DNA from: Streptomyces sp. HB132
GTDB lineage: Bacteria > Actinomycetota > Actinomycetes > Streptomycetales > Streptomycetaceae
Assembly: GCF_016909575.1 (NCBI RefSeq)
Contig: NZ_JAFBGA010000004.1
Location: 496,001 to 560,000, forward strand
Length of the DNA stretch: 64,000 nucleotides
Direction: 5' to 3'
Shown: in pieces, positions 10,434 through 22,056 of the stretch
How positions within the stretch are numbered: the stretch's first letter is position 1
How the letters are laid out: each line of letters starts with the position of its first letter
Program-made: the position numbers and the translations under genes
The notes under the pieces: model-generated
What the model was told of the DNA's origin: nothing
The model's database searches: none
Seen by the model: the letters and a program-made list of their open reading frames with translations, nothing else

Positions 10434-10868
10434 TCAGTTCTTGGCGCCCGCGCAGTCCACGCAGGTCCCGAAGATCTCCACCGTGTGGGCCACGTTCACG
10501 TAGCCGTGCTGCGAGGCGATGGTCTCGGCCCACTGCTCCACCGCGGGACCCTCGACCTCGACGGCCTTTCCGCAGACGCGGCAGACCAGGTGGTGATGGT
10601 GGTCCCCCGTCGAGCAGCGCCGGTAGACGGCCTCGCCGTCGGTCGTGCGCAGGACGTCGACCTCGCCGGCGTCGGCGAGCGACTGGAGCGTGCGGTAGAC
10701 CGTGGTCAGTCCGACCGAGTCGCCCCGGTGCTTGAGGACGTCGTGCAGGTCCTGGGCGCTGCGGAACTCGTCGACCTCGTCGAGCGCCGCCGCGACCGCC
10801 GCCCGCTGCCGGGTCGACCGGCCGCGCACCGGAGCCGCGTTCGTGCCACTGATCGGCGCCGTCGCCAC
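10434..10868 (-). CDS. zur: Zinc uptake regulator Zur (Fur family)
   Basis: A 144-residue Fur-family repressor. GTG 10868 is chosen because GAGGAGG lies 5 nt upstream; further-upstream starts have no such site. It has a winged-helix N-terminal half (STRQRAAVAAALDEVDEFRSA, GLTTVYRTLQ), the metal-binding run DHHHHLVCRVCGK, and a second Cys pair GTCVDC near the C-terminus. It is the last gene of the leftward znuA-znuC-znuB-zur cluster, 65 nt after znuB. Context and two Zur-like boxes before znuA make Zur, not Fur, the likely identity. Confidence 0.9.
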   Translation of the reverse strand: MATAPISGTNAAPVRGRSTRQRAAVAAALDEVDEFRSAQDLHDVLKHRGDSVGLTTVYRTLQSLADAGEVDVLRTTDGEAVYRRCSTGDHHHHLVCRVCGKAVEVEGPAVEQWAETIASQHGYVNVAHTVEIFGTCVDCAGAKN

Positions 10869-10933
10869 AGCTGCCTCCTCGTGTCGCCCGTACGTATGTC
10901 GGGCCATTGTGCCAGCCCGGCCACGCGTCACGG

Positions 10934-11830
10934 TCACACCTGTACGTCGTCCTTCGCACGGCGGGCGGCCGGTACCTCAAGGGTGCACCGGTCCGGCTCG
11001 TTCGTGCCGCCCCGGGCGCGCCTGCGGGCCAGCGGCGTGGCGAGCGCCGTGAGCACGACGAACGCGGCGATGGCGAGCAGCACGATCGTCGCGCCGGGCG
11101 GCACGTCCTGGTAGTACGAGGTCACGGTGCCGGCCAGGGTGACGGCCGTGCCGATGACGACGGCCAGGACGAACGTCACCTTGAAGGACTTCGCGATCTG
11201 CTGCGCCGCGGCGACCGGCACCACCATCAGCGCGCTGACCAGCAGCAGGCCGACGACCCGCATCGCCACGGTGACGGTGACGGCCGCCGTCACCGCGACC
11301 AGCAGGTTGAGCACCCGCACCGGCAGGCCGGTGACCCGCGCGAACTCCTCGTCCTGGCTGACCGCGAACAGCTGCCGCCGCAGCCCCACGGTGACCAGCA
11401 CCACGAAGGCGGCCAGCACCACGATCGCGGTGACGTCCTCCTCGGAGACCGTCGACAGGGAGCCGAAGAGGAACGAGGTCAGGTTGGCGTTGGAGCCGGT
11501 GTCCGACAGGTTGATCAGCATCACTCCGCCCGCCATGCCTCCGTAGAACAGCATGGCCAGGGCGATGTCGCCGCGGGTGCGTCCGTACCAGCGGATCAGC
11601 TCCATCACGACCGAGCCGGCCACGGCGACGAGCGTCGCCATCCAGACGGGGTTGGTGGACAGCAGGAAGCCGAGACCGACGCCGGTCATGGCGACGTGCC
11701 CGATGCCGTCGCCCATCAGGGCCTGCCGGCGCTGGACGAGGTAGATGCCGATGGCGGGTGCGGTGATCCCGACCAGGACGGCCGCGATCAGGGCCCGCTG
11801 CATGAAGGGAGGGTTCAGGAATTCCAGCAT
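10934..11830 (-). CDS. znuB: Zinc ABC transporter permease
   Basis: A 298-residue multispanning protein starting at ATG 11830, which overlaps the znuC stop by one base (TGATG). It has about eight hydrophobic segments and the ABC-3 family pattern, with QRRQALMGDGIGHVAMTGV near residue 35 where the ATPase contacts the permease. It imports zinc with ZnuA and ZnuC. The C-terminal 30 residues are charged and probably cytoplasmic. Confidence 0.92.
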   Translation of the reverse strand: MLEFLNPPFMQRALIAAVLVGITAPAIGIYLVQRRQALMGDGIGHVAMTGVGLGFLLSTNPVWMATLVAVAGSVVMELIRWYGRTRGDIALAMLFYGGMAGGVMLINLSDTGSNANLTSFLFGSLSTVSEEDVTAIVVLAAFVVLVTVGLRRQLFAVSQDEEFARVTGLPVRVLNLLVAVTAAVTVTVAMRVVGLLLVSALMVVPVAAAQQIAKSFKVTFVLAVVIGTAVTLAGTVTSYYQDVPPGATIVLLAIAAFVVLTALATPLARRRARGGTNEPDRCTLEVPAARRAKDDVQV

Positions 11831-12645
11831 CAGCTCAGCAGTCCCGTCCGGACGGGCTCGGAGGCCGCGTGGGGGTGTACGTGGTCGTGGCCGGGCAGGG
11901 CGTGCTGGCCCACGGCCTCGGGGGGCGGTCCGTCGTGCATGACGCAGCCGTCCCGCAGGACGATCGCCCGGTCGATCAGCGGTTCCAGCGCGCCGAGCTC
12001 GTGAAGGACGAGCAGCACCGTCGCCCCGCCGGCGACCTGCTCGCGCAGTGTCGAGGCGAGGATCTCCTGGCTGGCCAGGTCCACGCCGGCCATCGGCTCG
12101 TCCATGATCAGCACCTCGGGCTCGGAGGCGAGCGCGCGGGCGATCAGGACCCGCTGGTGCTGGCCGCCGGAGAGGGCGTTCACGGAGTCCTTGGCGCGGT
12201 CGGTGAGGCCGACGAGCTCGATGGCCCGGTCCACGGCCGCCCGGTCCGCCCGGCCGGGGAGGCCGAGCTTCGTACGGGACAGCCGCCCCGAGGAGACGAC
12301 CTCGCGGATCGTGGCCGGGACGCCGCCCGCCGCCGTGGTGCGCTGCGGTACGTATCCGACGCGGGCCCACCGGCGGAAGCGGCGCAGTGGTGTGCCGAAG
12401 AGCTCGACGGTCCCGCCGGTCAGCGGCACCTGGCCGATGACGGAGCGTACGGCGGTGGACTTGCCGGACCCGTTGGCGCCGAGCAGCGCCACGACCTCGC
12501 CGCGGTGGACGGTGAGGTCGACGCCGCGCAGCACGGGGCGCGCGCCGAGCGTCGCCGTGGCTCCGCGCATGCTGATCACGGGTTCTGGCGTACTGGACTC
12601 GGGCACGATCGCCTCCGGTGCGGGTCTGGGTGCTGCCTGGGTCAC
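11830..12645 (-). CDS. znuC: Zinc ABC transporter ATP-binding protein
   Basis: A 271-residue ABC ATPase starting at GTG 12645 in a GTGA overlap with znuA. It has Walker [10 protein letters not shown], signature LSGGQHQRV and Walker [12 protein letters not shown]. After the ATPase core there is a short His-rich tail ([14 protein letters not shown], last 30 residues), which could bind zinc. The order znuA-znuC-znuB with overlapping genes makes a single transcript likely. Confidence 0.93.
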   Translation of the reverse strand: MTQAAPRPAPEAIVPESSTPEPVISMRGATATLGARPVLRGVDLTVHRGEVVALLGANGSGKSTAVRSVIGQVPLTGGTVELFGTPLRRFRRWARVGYVPQRTTAAGGVPATIREVVSSGRLSRTKLGLPGRADRAAVDRAIELVGLTDRAKDSVNALSGGQHQRVLIARALASEPEVLIMDEPMAGVDLASQEILASTLREQVAGGATVLLVLHELGALEPLIDRAIVLRDGCVMHDGPPPEAVGQHALPGHDHVHPHAASEPVRTGLLS

Positions 12646-13610
12646 TTCGCGCCGAGTGCCTTCTGCAGCGCGGTCAGGTTGGACTTCATGACCTCGGTGT
12701 AGTCAGCGCCCGCGGACTTGTCGGTGATTCCCTCCAGCGGATCCAGGACGCCCGTCCTCAGCCCGAGGTCCTTCGCCAGGGTCTTGGCGGTCTTGTCACT
12801 GGCGAGCGTCTCGAAGAACACGGTGGTCGCCCCGCTCTTCTCGGCGACGGAGTGGATCTCGTCGATCCGGGCCGGGCTGGGCTCGGCCTCGGGGTCGATG
12901 CCGGCGATGCCCTCCTGGGTGAGGCCGTAGCGCTCGGCGAGGTACCCGAAGGCGGAGTGCGTGGTGATGAACGTCTTGGTGGCGGTGCTCTTCAGCCCGG
13001 TCTCGTACGCCGTGTTCAGCGCGTTCAGCTCGGTGACCAGGGCGTCGGTGTTCTTCCGGTAGTCCGCGGCATGGTCGGGGTCGGCCTTCTCCAGCGACTT
13101 GCCGACACCCTCGGCGACCTCGGCGTACTTCACCGGGTCCAGCCAGATGTGCGGGTCGAGGCCGGCCTCCTCGTCCTCGTGCCCGTGGTCCTCGCCCTCC
13201 TCGTGGCCGTGGTCGTGGCCGACCTCGGAGCCGTGCTTCTCGAGCGTGGTGAGCTCCGCCGCGTCCACGGTGTCCTCCACGCCGGCCTGCGCGACGGCGT
13301 CGTCCACGGCGGGCTGGACGCCCTTGAGGAACAGGATGTAGTCGGCCTCGCTCAGGCTGCCGGTCTGCCGGGGGGAGAGCTCCAGGTCGTGCGGCTCGGT
13401 GCCCGGCTTCGTGAGGGTGGTGACCGAGACGTGGGATCCGCCGATCTCCTCGGCCAGGAACTGCATCGGGTAGAAGGACGCCACCACGTTCAGCCTGCCG
13501 TCGCTTCCGCCCTCGGCCGCGTCGGAGGAGGAGCAGGCGGAGAGCGCGGTGAGGCCGAGGGCTACTGCTCCGGCGACGGCGGCTGTGGGTATGAGGCGAC
13601 GTACGTTCAT
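12642..13610 (-). CDS. znuA: Zinc-binding lipoprotein of the Znu ABC transporter
   Basis: A 322-residue substrate-binding protein. Residues 1-26 form a lipoprotein signal ending in the lipobox LSAC (Cys26). A His/Asp/Glu-rich loop at about 126-147 ([18 protein letters not shown]) is the metal-recruiting loop of ZnuA-type proteins; likely zinc ligands include His74 (EPHD) and His154 (DPHIW). ATG 13610 (MNVRRL) is preferred over 13628 because it starts the signal peptide directly. The first Zur-like box overlaps this start codon. Confidence 0.93.
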   Translation of the reverse strand: MNVRRLIPTAAVAGAVALGLTALSACSSSDAAEGGSDGRLNVVASFYPMQFLAEEIGGSHVSVTTLTKPGTEPHDLELSPRQTGSLSEADYILFLKGVQPAVDDAVAQAGVEDTVDAAELTTLEKHGSEVGHDHGHEEGEDHGHEDEEAGLDPHIWLDPVKYAEVAEGVGKSLEKADPDHAADYRKNTDALVTELNALNTAYETGLKSTATKTFITTHSAFGYLAERYGLTQEGIAGIDPEAEPSPARIDEIHSVAEKSGATTVFFETLASDKTAKTLAKDLGLRTGVLDPLEGITDKSAGADYTEVMKSNLTALQKALGAK

Positions 13611-13624
13611 GACAGTCATTTTCA
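13610..13624. promoter_or_regulatory. Zur-like box 1 at znuA start
   Basis: TGACAGTCATTTTCA is a 7-1-7 imperfect palindrome that matches the streptomycete Zur consensus TGAAAATGATTTTCA at 12 of 15 positions. It overlaps the znuA start codon. Confidence 0.65.
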
Positions 13625-13631
13625 ACAAAAG

Positions 13632-13646
13632 TGGAAACGATTGTCA
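13632..13646. promoter_or_regulatory. Zur-like box 2 between znuA and glyS
   Basis: TGGAAACGATTGTCA matches the Zur consensus at 12 of 15 positions. Its centre is 22 bp (two helical turns) from box 1, so two dimers could bind on the same face. Confidence 0.6.
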
Positions 13647-13826
13647 ACAAGGCTGATGAGATGCCCGGATCCGGACCCGGTGACCGCGATGCGCCCCACC
13701 GATTTGATCCAAGGGGTGCGCCCGCCGGTAATCTGGGGCATTCGCCCGCCCGCCTCGCGTACAGCCCCCAGCGAGGCGCTTCGCGCCGCCCCTGTCCAGT
13801 TCCGCCGTCGTAATGAAGAGAGCACC

Positions 13827-15209
13827 GTGGCCGCCGACAAGATCGACACCATCGTCAGCCTGAGCAAGCGCCGTGGCTTCGTCTACCCCTGCAGTGAGAT
13901 CTACGGCGGCCAGAAGGCCGCGTGGGACTACGGGCCACTGGGCGTCGAGCTGAAGGAGAACCTCAAGCGCCAGTGGTGGCGCTACATGGTCACCGCGCGC
14001 GAGGACGTGGTCGGTCTCGACTCGTCGGTCATCCTTGCCCCCGAGGTCTGGGTCGCCTCCGGACACGTCGCCACGTTCTCCGACCCGCTCACCGAGTGCA
14101 CCTCCTGTCACAAGCGCTACCGCGCCGACCACCTGGAGGAGGCGTACGAGGAGAAGCACGGCAAGCCGCCCGTCAACGGCCTGGCCGACCTCAACTGCCC
14201 CAACTGCGGGAACAAGGGCACCTTCACCGAGCCCAAGGCGTTCTCGGGGCTCCTCTCCACCCACCTCGGCCCCACCCAGGACACCGGCTCCGTCGCCTAC
14301 CTGCGTCCCGAGACCGCCCAGGGCATCTTCACCAACTTCGGCCAGGTGCTGCAGACCTCGCGCAAGAAGCCGCCGTTCGGCATCGCGCAGATGGGCAAGT
14401 CCTTCCGGAACGAGATCACTCCGGGCAACTTCATCTTCCGCACGCGCGAGTTCGAGCAGATGGAGATGGAGTTCTTCGTCAAGCCGGGCGAGGACGAGCA
14501 GTGGCAGGAGTACTGGATGGAGCAGCGCTGGAACTGGTACACCGGCCTGGGCCTGCGCGAGGAGAACATGCGGTGGTTCGAGCACCCGAAGGAGAAGCTC
14601 TCCCACTACTCCAAGCGCACCGCTGACATCGAGTACCGCTTCCGCTTCGGCGGCAGCGAGTGGGGCGAGCTGGAGGGCGTGGCGAACCGCACCGACTACG
14701 ACCTCAAGGCGCACTCCAAGGCGTCCGGCACGGAGCTGCACTACTTCGACCAGGAGAAGGGCGAGCGCTACACGCCCTACGTGATCGAGCCCGCAGCCGG
14801 TGTCGGCCGGTCGATGCTGGCCTTCCTCCTCGACGCCTACAGCGAGGACGAGGCCCCCAACGCCAAGGGCGTCATGGAGAAGCGCGCCGTGATGCGCCTC
14901 GACCCGCGCCTGGCGCCGGTCAAGGTCGCGGTCCTGCCGCTGTCCCGCAACCCGCAGCTCTCGCCGAAGGCCAAGGGCCTCGCCGCCGACCTGCGGCAGA
15001 ACTGGAACATCGAGTTCGACGACGCGGGCGCCATCGGCCGCCGCTACCGCCGCCAGGACGAGATCGGTACGCCGTTCTGCGTCACCGTCGACTTCGACAC
15101 CCTCGACGACAACGCGGTGACCGTGCGCGAGCGCGACACGATGAAGCAGGAGCGCGTCTCCCTGGACCAGATCCAGGGCTACCTCGGCTCCCGTCTGCTG
15201 GGCTGCTGA
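13827..15209 (+). CDS. glyS: Glycyl-tRNA synthetase
   Basis: A 460-residue class II synthetase of the alpha2 type, starting at GTG 13827 with AAGAGAG upstream. It begins [20 protein letters not shown], has the motif 2 region [12 protein letters not shown] and [28 protein letters not shown], and the C-terminal anticodon-binding domain. A zinc-binding insertion carries [11 protein letters not shown] and CPNCG (residues about 92-130). Length equals that usual for actinobacteria. It is divergent from znuA across the Zur-box region; no T-box elements are seen in its leader. Confidence 0.95.
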   Translation: MAADKIDTIVSLSKRRGFVYPCSEIYGGQKAAWDYGPLGVELKENLKRQWWRYMVTAREDVVGLDSSVILAPEVWVASGHVATFSDPLTECTSCHKRYRADHLEEAYEEKHGKPPVNGLADLNCPNCGNKGTFTEPKAFSGLLSTHLGPTQDTGSVAYLRPETAQGIFTNFGQVLQTSRKKPPFGIAQMGKSFRNEITPGNFIFRTREFEQMEMEFFVKPGEDEQWQEYWMEQRWNWYTGLGLREENMRWFEHPKEKLSHYSKRTADIEYRFRFGGSEWGELEGVANRTDYDLKAHSKASGTELHYFDQEKGERYTPYVIEPAAGVGRSMLAFLLDAYSEDEAPNAKGVMEKRAVMRLDPRLAPVKVAVLPLSRNPQLSPKAKGLAADLRQNWNIEFDDAGAIGRRYRRQDEIGTPFCVTVDFDTLDDNAVTVRERDTMKQERVSLDQIQGYLGSRLLGC

Positions 15210-15231
15210 CGGCACCCGTCTCCATAACGAT

Positions 15232-15262
15232 GCCCCCGGTTCCGCCTCATGGAGCCGGGGGC
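15232..15262 (+). terminator. Terminator after glyS
   Basis: Arms 15232-15243 and 15251-15262 pair over 12 positions with a single mismatch, 23 nt after the glyS stop. Confidence 0.6.
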
Positions 15263-15303
15263 CTCGTGCACACTGGGCCCACTCGTCCACAGGGGAGGCC
15301 GGC

Positions 15304-15507
15304 ATGCCGTCCATGACCACGAGCAAGGTCAGCAGATGGGACCAGCACGGTCGTGAACACATCGTTCACGTAAGGAAGTCGGGGACGCGGCGGCAACTGG
15401 CCTGCGACACCTGCGGATGGCGCCGGAGCACGCAGTTCCTGCCCTGGCTGAAGGCCGAGGAGCACCTGGCCGAGGCCCATCAGGCGACGGTCGACCCGAC
15501 CGCCTGA
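15304..15507 (+). CDS. Small putative zinc-finger protein
   Basis: A 67-residue protein starting at ATG 15304, with GGGGAGG about 7 nt upstream. It contains CDTCGW and, about 20 residues later, EHLAEAH, so two Cys and two His are spaced as in a small C2H2-like zinc finger. The basic N-terminal part (HVRKSGTRRQ) would suit nucleic-acid binding. The ribosome binding site and coding-like composition support it as real; its function is unknown. Confidence 0.65.
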   Translation: MPSMTTSKVSRWDQHGREHIVHVRKSGTRRQLACDTCGWRRSTQFLPWLKAEEHLAEAHQATVDPTA

Positions 15508-15702
15508 ACCCGCGCCGGGGGCCTCCGCCCGAAAACCGGGTGTGGACGCCCACTCGGGCCGGGTACCTTTTCGGGCATGTCTTCGTTCTTCCAGATCTAC
15601 GAGTGAGCGTGCGACGGGCCGACCGCCCGTCGCCCACCGAATCGATCCCCGAGGTCTCCGATCACCTCGGACCTCATTTCTCACCACGAATGGGAGAACC
15701 CC

Positions 15703-15906
15703 GTGGCCAAGAGCCGCAACAGCCTCCTCGGTGTGGGCGGACAGCGCAAGAAGCTGTCCCGCGCCGAACAGCAGGGCGCGGGCTCCGCGCGTGAAAGCGA
15801 CCGCAAGGCGGCCGAGGACAAGAAGCAGGAGCTGGTGCGCAAGATGCGTGAGCGTGCCGCCGCAGCGGGGGCCGCGCCGGCGCAGGACGCACCGGCCGAG
15901 AGCTGA
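15703..15906 (+). CDS. DUF6243 family protein
   Basis: A 67-residue, strongly basic and charged protein starting at GTG 15703 with GGGAG just upstream. The start MAKSRNSLLGVGGQRKKLSR and the helix-forming SDRKAAEDKKQELVRKMRERA match a small family that, from memory, streptomycetes carry as DUF6243. Most of the chain is predicted helical and soluble, with an Ala-rich tail. Role unknown. A strong hairpin follows at once, so it is probably monocistronic. Confidence 0.75.
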   Translation: MAKSRNSLLGVGGQRKKLSRAEQQGAGSARESDRKAAEDKKQELVRKMRERAAAAGAAPAQDAPAES

Positions 15907-15929
15907 CCTCCTCGCACGACCCGTACGAC

Positions 15930-15965
15930 CACGGGCCCGGATCACCTCGGTGGTCCGGGCCCGTG
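15930..15965 (+). terminator. Strong terminator hairpin
   Basis: Arms 15930-15945 and 15950-15965 form a 16-bp stem (one G-U type pair) with a CTCG tetraloop, 24 nt after the DUF6243 stop. Confidence 0.75.
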
Positions 15966-16018
15966 ACCGTCCCCGCCGGTACCCGACCGGCGAGGGCCGC
16001 ACCGCTGCCGGCGTGCGG

Positions 16019-16024
16019 GACAAT
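16019..16024 (+). promoter_or_regulatory. Probable -10 box, leaderless dus gene
   Basis: GACAAT ends 6 nt before ATG 16031, identical in sequence and spacing to the recO box at 8759. Confidence 0.5.
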
Positions 16025-16030
16025 GGGGCC

Positions 16031-17179
16031 ATGACCTCGCTCGCCCCTGCCCTCCCGCTGCTCCGGATCGGCCCGCACACCGTGCAGCCGCCGGTCGTGC
16101 TCGCCCCCATGGCCGGCATCACCAACGCGCCCTTCCGCACCCTGTGCCGTGAGTTCTCGGGCGGCAAGGGGCTGTTCGTCAGCGAGATGATCACCACACG
16201 GGCGCTGGTCGAGCGCAACGAGAAGACCATGCAGCTCATCCACTTCGACGCGAGCGAGACCCCGCGCTCCATCCAGCTGTACGGGGTGGACCCGGTCACC
16301 GTCGGCAAGGCGGTCCGCATGATCGTCGACGAGGACCTCGCCGACCACATCGACCTGAACTTCGGCTGCCCCGTCCCCAAGGTCACCCGCAAGGGCGGAG
16401 GGTCCGCCCTCCCGTACAAGCGGCCCCTGCTGCGCGCGATCCTCCGCGAGGCCGTGGAGCAGGCGGGCGACCTCCCCGTCACCATCAAGATGCGCAAGGG
16501 CATCGACGACGACCACACCACCTACCTCGACGCGGGCCGCATCGCCGTCGAGGAGGGCGTCACCGCCGTCGCCCTGCACGGCAGGACAACCGCGCAGCAC
16601 TACGGCGGCACGGCCGACTGGGACGCCATCGCGCGTCTCAAGGAGCACGTCCCCGAGATCCCCGTCCTCGGCAACGGCGACATCTGGAGCGCCGACGACG
16701 CCCTGCGGATGATGCGCGAGACGGGCTGTGACGGCGTCGTCGTCGGCCGCGGCTGCCTGGGGCGCCCGTGGCTCTTCGGCGACCTCGTCAGCGCCTTCGA
16801 GGGCGCGGGGACGAGGCAGGCGCCCGACCTGCGCCAGGTCGCGGACGTCATGCTGCGCCACGCCACGCTGCTGGGGGAGTGGATTGGTGACGAGAGCCGG
16901 GGCGTGATCGACTTCCGCAAGCACGTGGCCTGGTACCTCAAGGGCTTCGCGGTCGGCTCGGACATGCGCAGGAGGCTGGCGGTCACGTCGTCGCTGGAGG
17001 AGCTGGGCGGCCAGCTCCAGGAGCTCGACCTGGACCAGCCCTGGCCGCAGGGCGCGGACGGCCCCAGGGGGCGCACGTCGGGCAACAACCGGGTGGCACT
17101 GCCGGACGGTTGGCTCAAGGACCCGTACGACTGCGCGGGCGTGAGCGCCGAGGCGGAGCTGGACACCTCGGGCGGCTGA
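16031..17179 (+). CDS. dusB: tRNA-dihydrouridine synthase
   Basis: A 382-residue flavoenzyme that reduces uridines in tRNA D-loops. Motifs of the Dus family are in order: VVLAPMAGITNAPFRTLC near residue 20, the FMN/tRNA segment LNFGCPVPKVTRKGGGSAL with the catalytic Cys at about residue 116, KMRKGID, and HGRTTAQHY. ATG 16031 is supported by the -10-like box and by the family start. The bacterial DusB type fits best. A perfect terminator follows 37 nt after the stop. Confidence 0.93.
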   Translation: MTSLAPALPLLRIGPHTVQPPVVLAPMAGITNAPFRTLCREFSGGKGLFVSEMITTRALVERNEKTMQLIHFDASETPRSIQLYGVDPVTVGKAVRMIVDEDLADHIDLNFGCPVPKVTRKGGGSALPYKRPLLRAILREAVEQAGDLPVTIKMRKGIDDDHTTYLDAGRIAVEEGVTAVALHGRTTAQHYGGTADWDAIARLKEHVPEIPVLGNGDIWSADDALRMMRETGCDGVVVGRGCLGRPWLFGDLVSAFEGAGTRQAPDLRQVADVMLRHATLLGEWIGDESRGVIDFRKHVAWYLKGFAVGSDMRRRLAVTSSLEELGGQLQELDLDQPWPQGADGPRGRTSGNNRVALPDGWLKDPYDCAGVSAEAELDTSGG

Positions 17180-17215
17180 GAGCCGGCCCCGCGCAAGGGC
17201 ACCGAGTGCCCCCTC

Positions 17216-17243
17216 AAAAGCCCGCTCAAATGAGCGGGCTTTT
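17216..17243 (+). terminator. Intrinsic terminator after the dus gene
   Basis: AAAAGCCCGCTCA (17216-17228) pairs perfectly with 17231-17243, giving a 13-bp stem that ends in TTTT. It is one of the few classical U-tailed terminators in the window. Confidence 0.88.
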
Positions 17244-17318
17244 CCGTGCCCTGAGTCGCATCCCGCAGCCGCTTCTGTGGTGCTCGCGCCCGTTCGCTCC
17301 GCGACTGTCGAGCTTTAC

Positions 17319-17518
17319 TCACTTTACGTAGTGACCACGTGACCCCAGGGTCACCGGTAGTCGGCGTACGGGCGTCCGGATGGTGACATCTGAGCGCGGG
17401 GGACGGCGTGATTCTCGCCACCCCTGAGGGGTGTTTGGCTCAGATGAGCGCTCATCGGGCGGCTGTACTTCTCAAATGACGGCACTGGGTGCCAGGTGAG
17501 TTTACTTTGATCGATCAA
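17319..17518 (+). promoter_or_regulatory. Palindrome cluster upstream of ppdK
   Basis: The gene-free 17244-17752 stretch holds five palindromes: TCACT-n6-AGTGA at 17319-17334; GTGACCC-CA-GGGTCAC at 17339-17354; CCCCTGAGGGG at 17421-17431; GATGAGCGCTCATC at 17443-17456; and TTGATCGATCAA at 17507-17518. They suggest several operators or a structured control region for ppdK. No ORF in this stretch is convincing. Confidence 0.55.
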
Positions 17519-17752
17519 GGCATCCACTACCTCGCGTGATCACATCGCACACAAGTGCCCACTCTTCGTGACTATGACTTCAAGAAATGAATGAGTTCCT
17601 CCTTCCGGAGGTACCGACGCGTTACTTTCGATCTGCTGGCGGACGGGTGGTTGAGACCTCGTGACGCGCACGTGGGCGTACCCAGACACCTTCGATCTGG
17701 GTATGTTCCTCGCCGTCAGGGCAGCCACCGCGTCCTCGAGGAGTCGAGACCC

Positions 17753-20464
<2,712 letters not shown>

Positions 20465-20556
20465 GTACCGGGCGGTCGGCGCCCGACACGACTCCGGATA
20501 CCGCCGGCGGATCACACGGACCCTCATCGGTCCTACGGCGGAGCCGGATTACCCGG

Positions 20557-20591
20557 AAGCGGCGGCACCCTGTGCGGGGGTGCCGCCGCTT
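20557..20591 (+). terminator. Terminator after ppdK
   Basis: Arms 20557-20570 and 20578-20591 make a perfect 14-bp stem with a 7-nt loop, 93 nt past the ppdK stop. Confidence 0.75.
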
Positions 20592-20667
20592 CGTCAATTT
20601 GAAAGGCGAACCATGAGAAGTGGTTGGCTTTTCACCGTTCGGTGCGCAAATCGGGGACGCGGGGCCT

Positions 20668-20735
20668 GGGTGCGGCCCGGGGATCCCCACCCCCGGACCG
20701 CACCCGTTTACCCCTGCCGGGTGCGGAGCCGCACC
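20668..20735 (+). promoter_or_regulatory. Alternating complementary segments (possible switchable hairpins)
   Basis: GGGTGCGG (20668-20675), CCGCACCC (20698-20705), GGGTGCGG (20719-20726) and CCGCACC (20729-20735) alternate, so segments 1-2, 2-3 and 3-4 can pair in mutually exclusive hairpins. The region lies in the 481-nt gene-free gap between ppdK and the winged-helix gene. The rest of that gap shows only the ppdK terminator. Confidence 0.4.
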
Positions 20736-20945
20736 GTCGTTCACCGCCGCCGAACGGGCGAAGCCCCCCACGGCCTTCACCCGCTCTTCGGTGACTCCGG
20801 TAACGCACCCGACGTCGTACAGCTTTTCGGGTGGCGGGGGTAGGGGCGAGACATTTCAACTGTGGCCGAAACCCCGTGGTGACCTCCTGTGACGCTGTGC
20901 ATACGCTTCGGTGGGGGAATTGCGGATGCAACAGGTGGGGGTTCG

Positions 20946-21950
20946 GTGCTGCGTATCCATGTGTCCGGGGTGGACCTTTCGCGCGTGCGGATGGCCACGA
21001 GGCCGGACGCGATGTGGGAGACCGTTCTCAGTTTTCACCGGCTGAGGGACCGGAGGGGTTCCACGGTGTTCGGGGAATGGCGGAAGGAATCCCGCACCCG
21101 GTTGAATGGGGAAGCGCGTCTGCTGTCCGCGGTCGTTCCGCCGCGGGGCTATTTCCCCGACTTCCTGACGCCTTCTCAGGAAGGCGCCGAACCATTCGGA
21201 CTCGATGCCGGAATGGAGGCGCTGCGTGACACCCCGGTGGACCGGATCCACGAGGAGCTCGGACTGCTGGCGGGAGACGGCTCCCCCGCCCGCAGGCCGT
21301 CGGCGGGCCCCGTGCTGCCGGAGGCGCTCGTCGAGGGGCGTACGGAGCCGCTGGGGCGGCTCATGTCCACCCTGCGGGCCTACCACCGTGCCGCGGTCGA
21401 GCCGTACTGGCCGCACATCCGGGCCAGCGTGGAGGCCGACCGTGCCGTCCGGGGCCGCGCCCTGCTGGACGGTGGGGCGGACGAGCTCCTGGCCACCCTG
21501 CCGCCGATGATCCGCTGGCGCGCCCCGGTGCTGGAGGCGGACTACCCCGTGGACCGTGAGCTGCGCCTCGACGGACGGGGTCTGCTGCTGCAGCCGTCGT
21601 TCTTCTGCCGGGGCACCCCCGTCGTCTACCGCGACCCGGACCTCCCGCCGGTCCTCGTCTACCCGGTCACCCACCCCGGAGCCCCGACCGCCGCCGGGCC
21701 GGGCCCTTGGCTCGGCCGGCTCGTGGGCCACACCCGCTCCGCGGTCCTGCGGGCCATAGACAGCGGCTGTACGACGAGCGAGCTGGCCCGCAGGACCGGG
21801 GTCTCCCTGGCCTCGGCCAGCCAGCACGCCTGCGTCCTGCGCGAGGCGGGCCTGGTCCGCACCCTGCGCCACGGCGGCTCGGTCCTGCACACCCTCACAC
21901 CGCTGGGCTCCGAGCTTCTCAGGGGCGGGGCGCCGATCGCCGTGCCCTGA
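20946..21950 (+). CDS. ArsR-like winged-helix transcriptional regulator (DUF5937 type)
   Basis: A 334-residue protein. The N-terminal part (LRIHVSGVDLSRVRMATRPDAMWETVLS) is the domain of unknown function common in streptomycete regulators of this build. The C-terminal 80 residues form a winged helix with SGCTTSELARRTGVSLASASQHACVLREAGLV, an ArsR-like recognition helix. GTG 20946 starts exactly at the family's usual N-terminus and has GGTGGGGG upstream; ATG 20889 is the alternative. The ligand and targets are unknown. No metal-binding Cys motif is seen. Confidence 0.8.
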   Translation: MLRIHVSGVDLSRVRMATRPDAMWETVLSFHRLRDRRGSTVFGEWRKESRTRLNGEARLLSAVVPPRGYFPDFLTPSQEGAEPFGLDAGMEALRDTPVDRIHEELGLLAGDGSPARRPSAGPVLPEALVEGRTEPLGRLMSTLRAYHRAAVEPYWPHIRASVEADRAVRGRALLDGGADELLATLPPMIRWRAPVLEADYPVDRELRLDGRGLLLQPSFFCRGTPVVYRDPDLPPVLVYPVTHPGAPTAAGPGPWLGRLVGHTRSAVLRAIDSGCTTSELARRTGVSLASASQHACVLREAGLVRTLRHGGSVLHTLTPLGSELLRGGAPIAVP

Positions 21951-22056
21951 GGGATGCGGCCGGCCGGACGCGATGAGTTTTGCGGTCCCCCGTCGTCTAC
22001 CTCTCGTAGGCGCTCGCAGGGAGCGCCGCACGGTGCCGGACGGAAGAGTGGACGCC

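Noticed and set aside
13647..13826. Possible T-box or riboswitch before glyS
   Set aside because: No T-box sequence, specifier loop or known riboswitch motif could be found; only generic GC hairpins.
15577..15606. Short frame MSSFFQIYE before the DUF6243 gene
   Set aside because: Nine codons, no attenuator structure and no biased residue content, so a leader peptide role is not supported.
20612..20843. A 77-codon plus-strand ORF (MRSGWLFTVRC...) in the ppdK downstream gap
   Set aside because: It has a mediocre ribosome binding site but Arg/Pro-rich shadow-like composition and overlaps the repeat-hairpin region; no family recognised.
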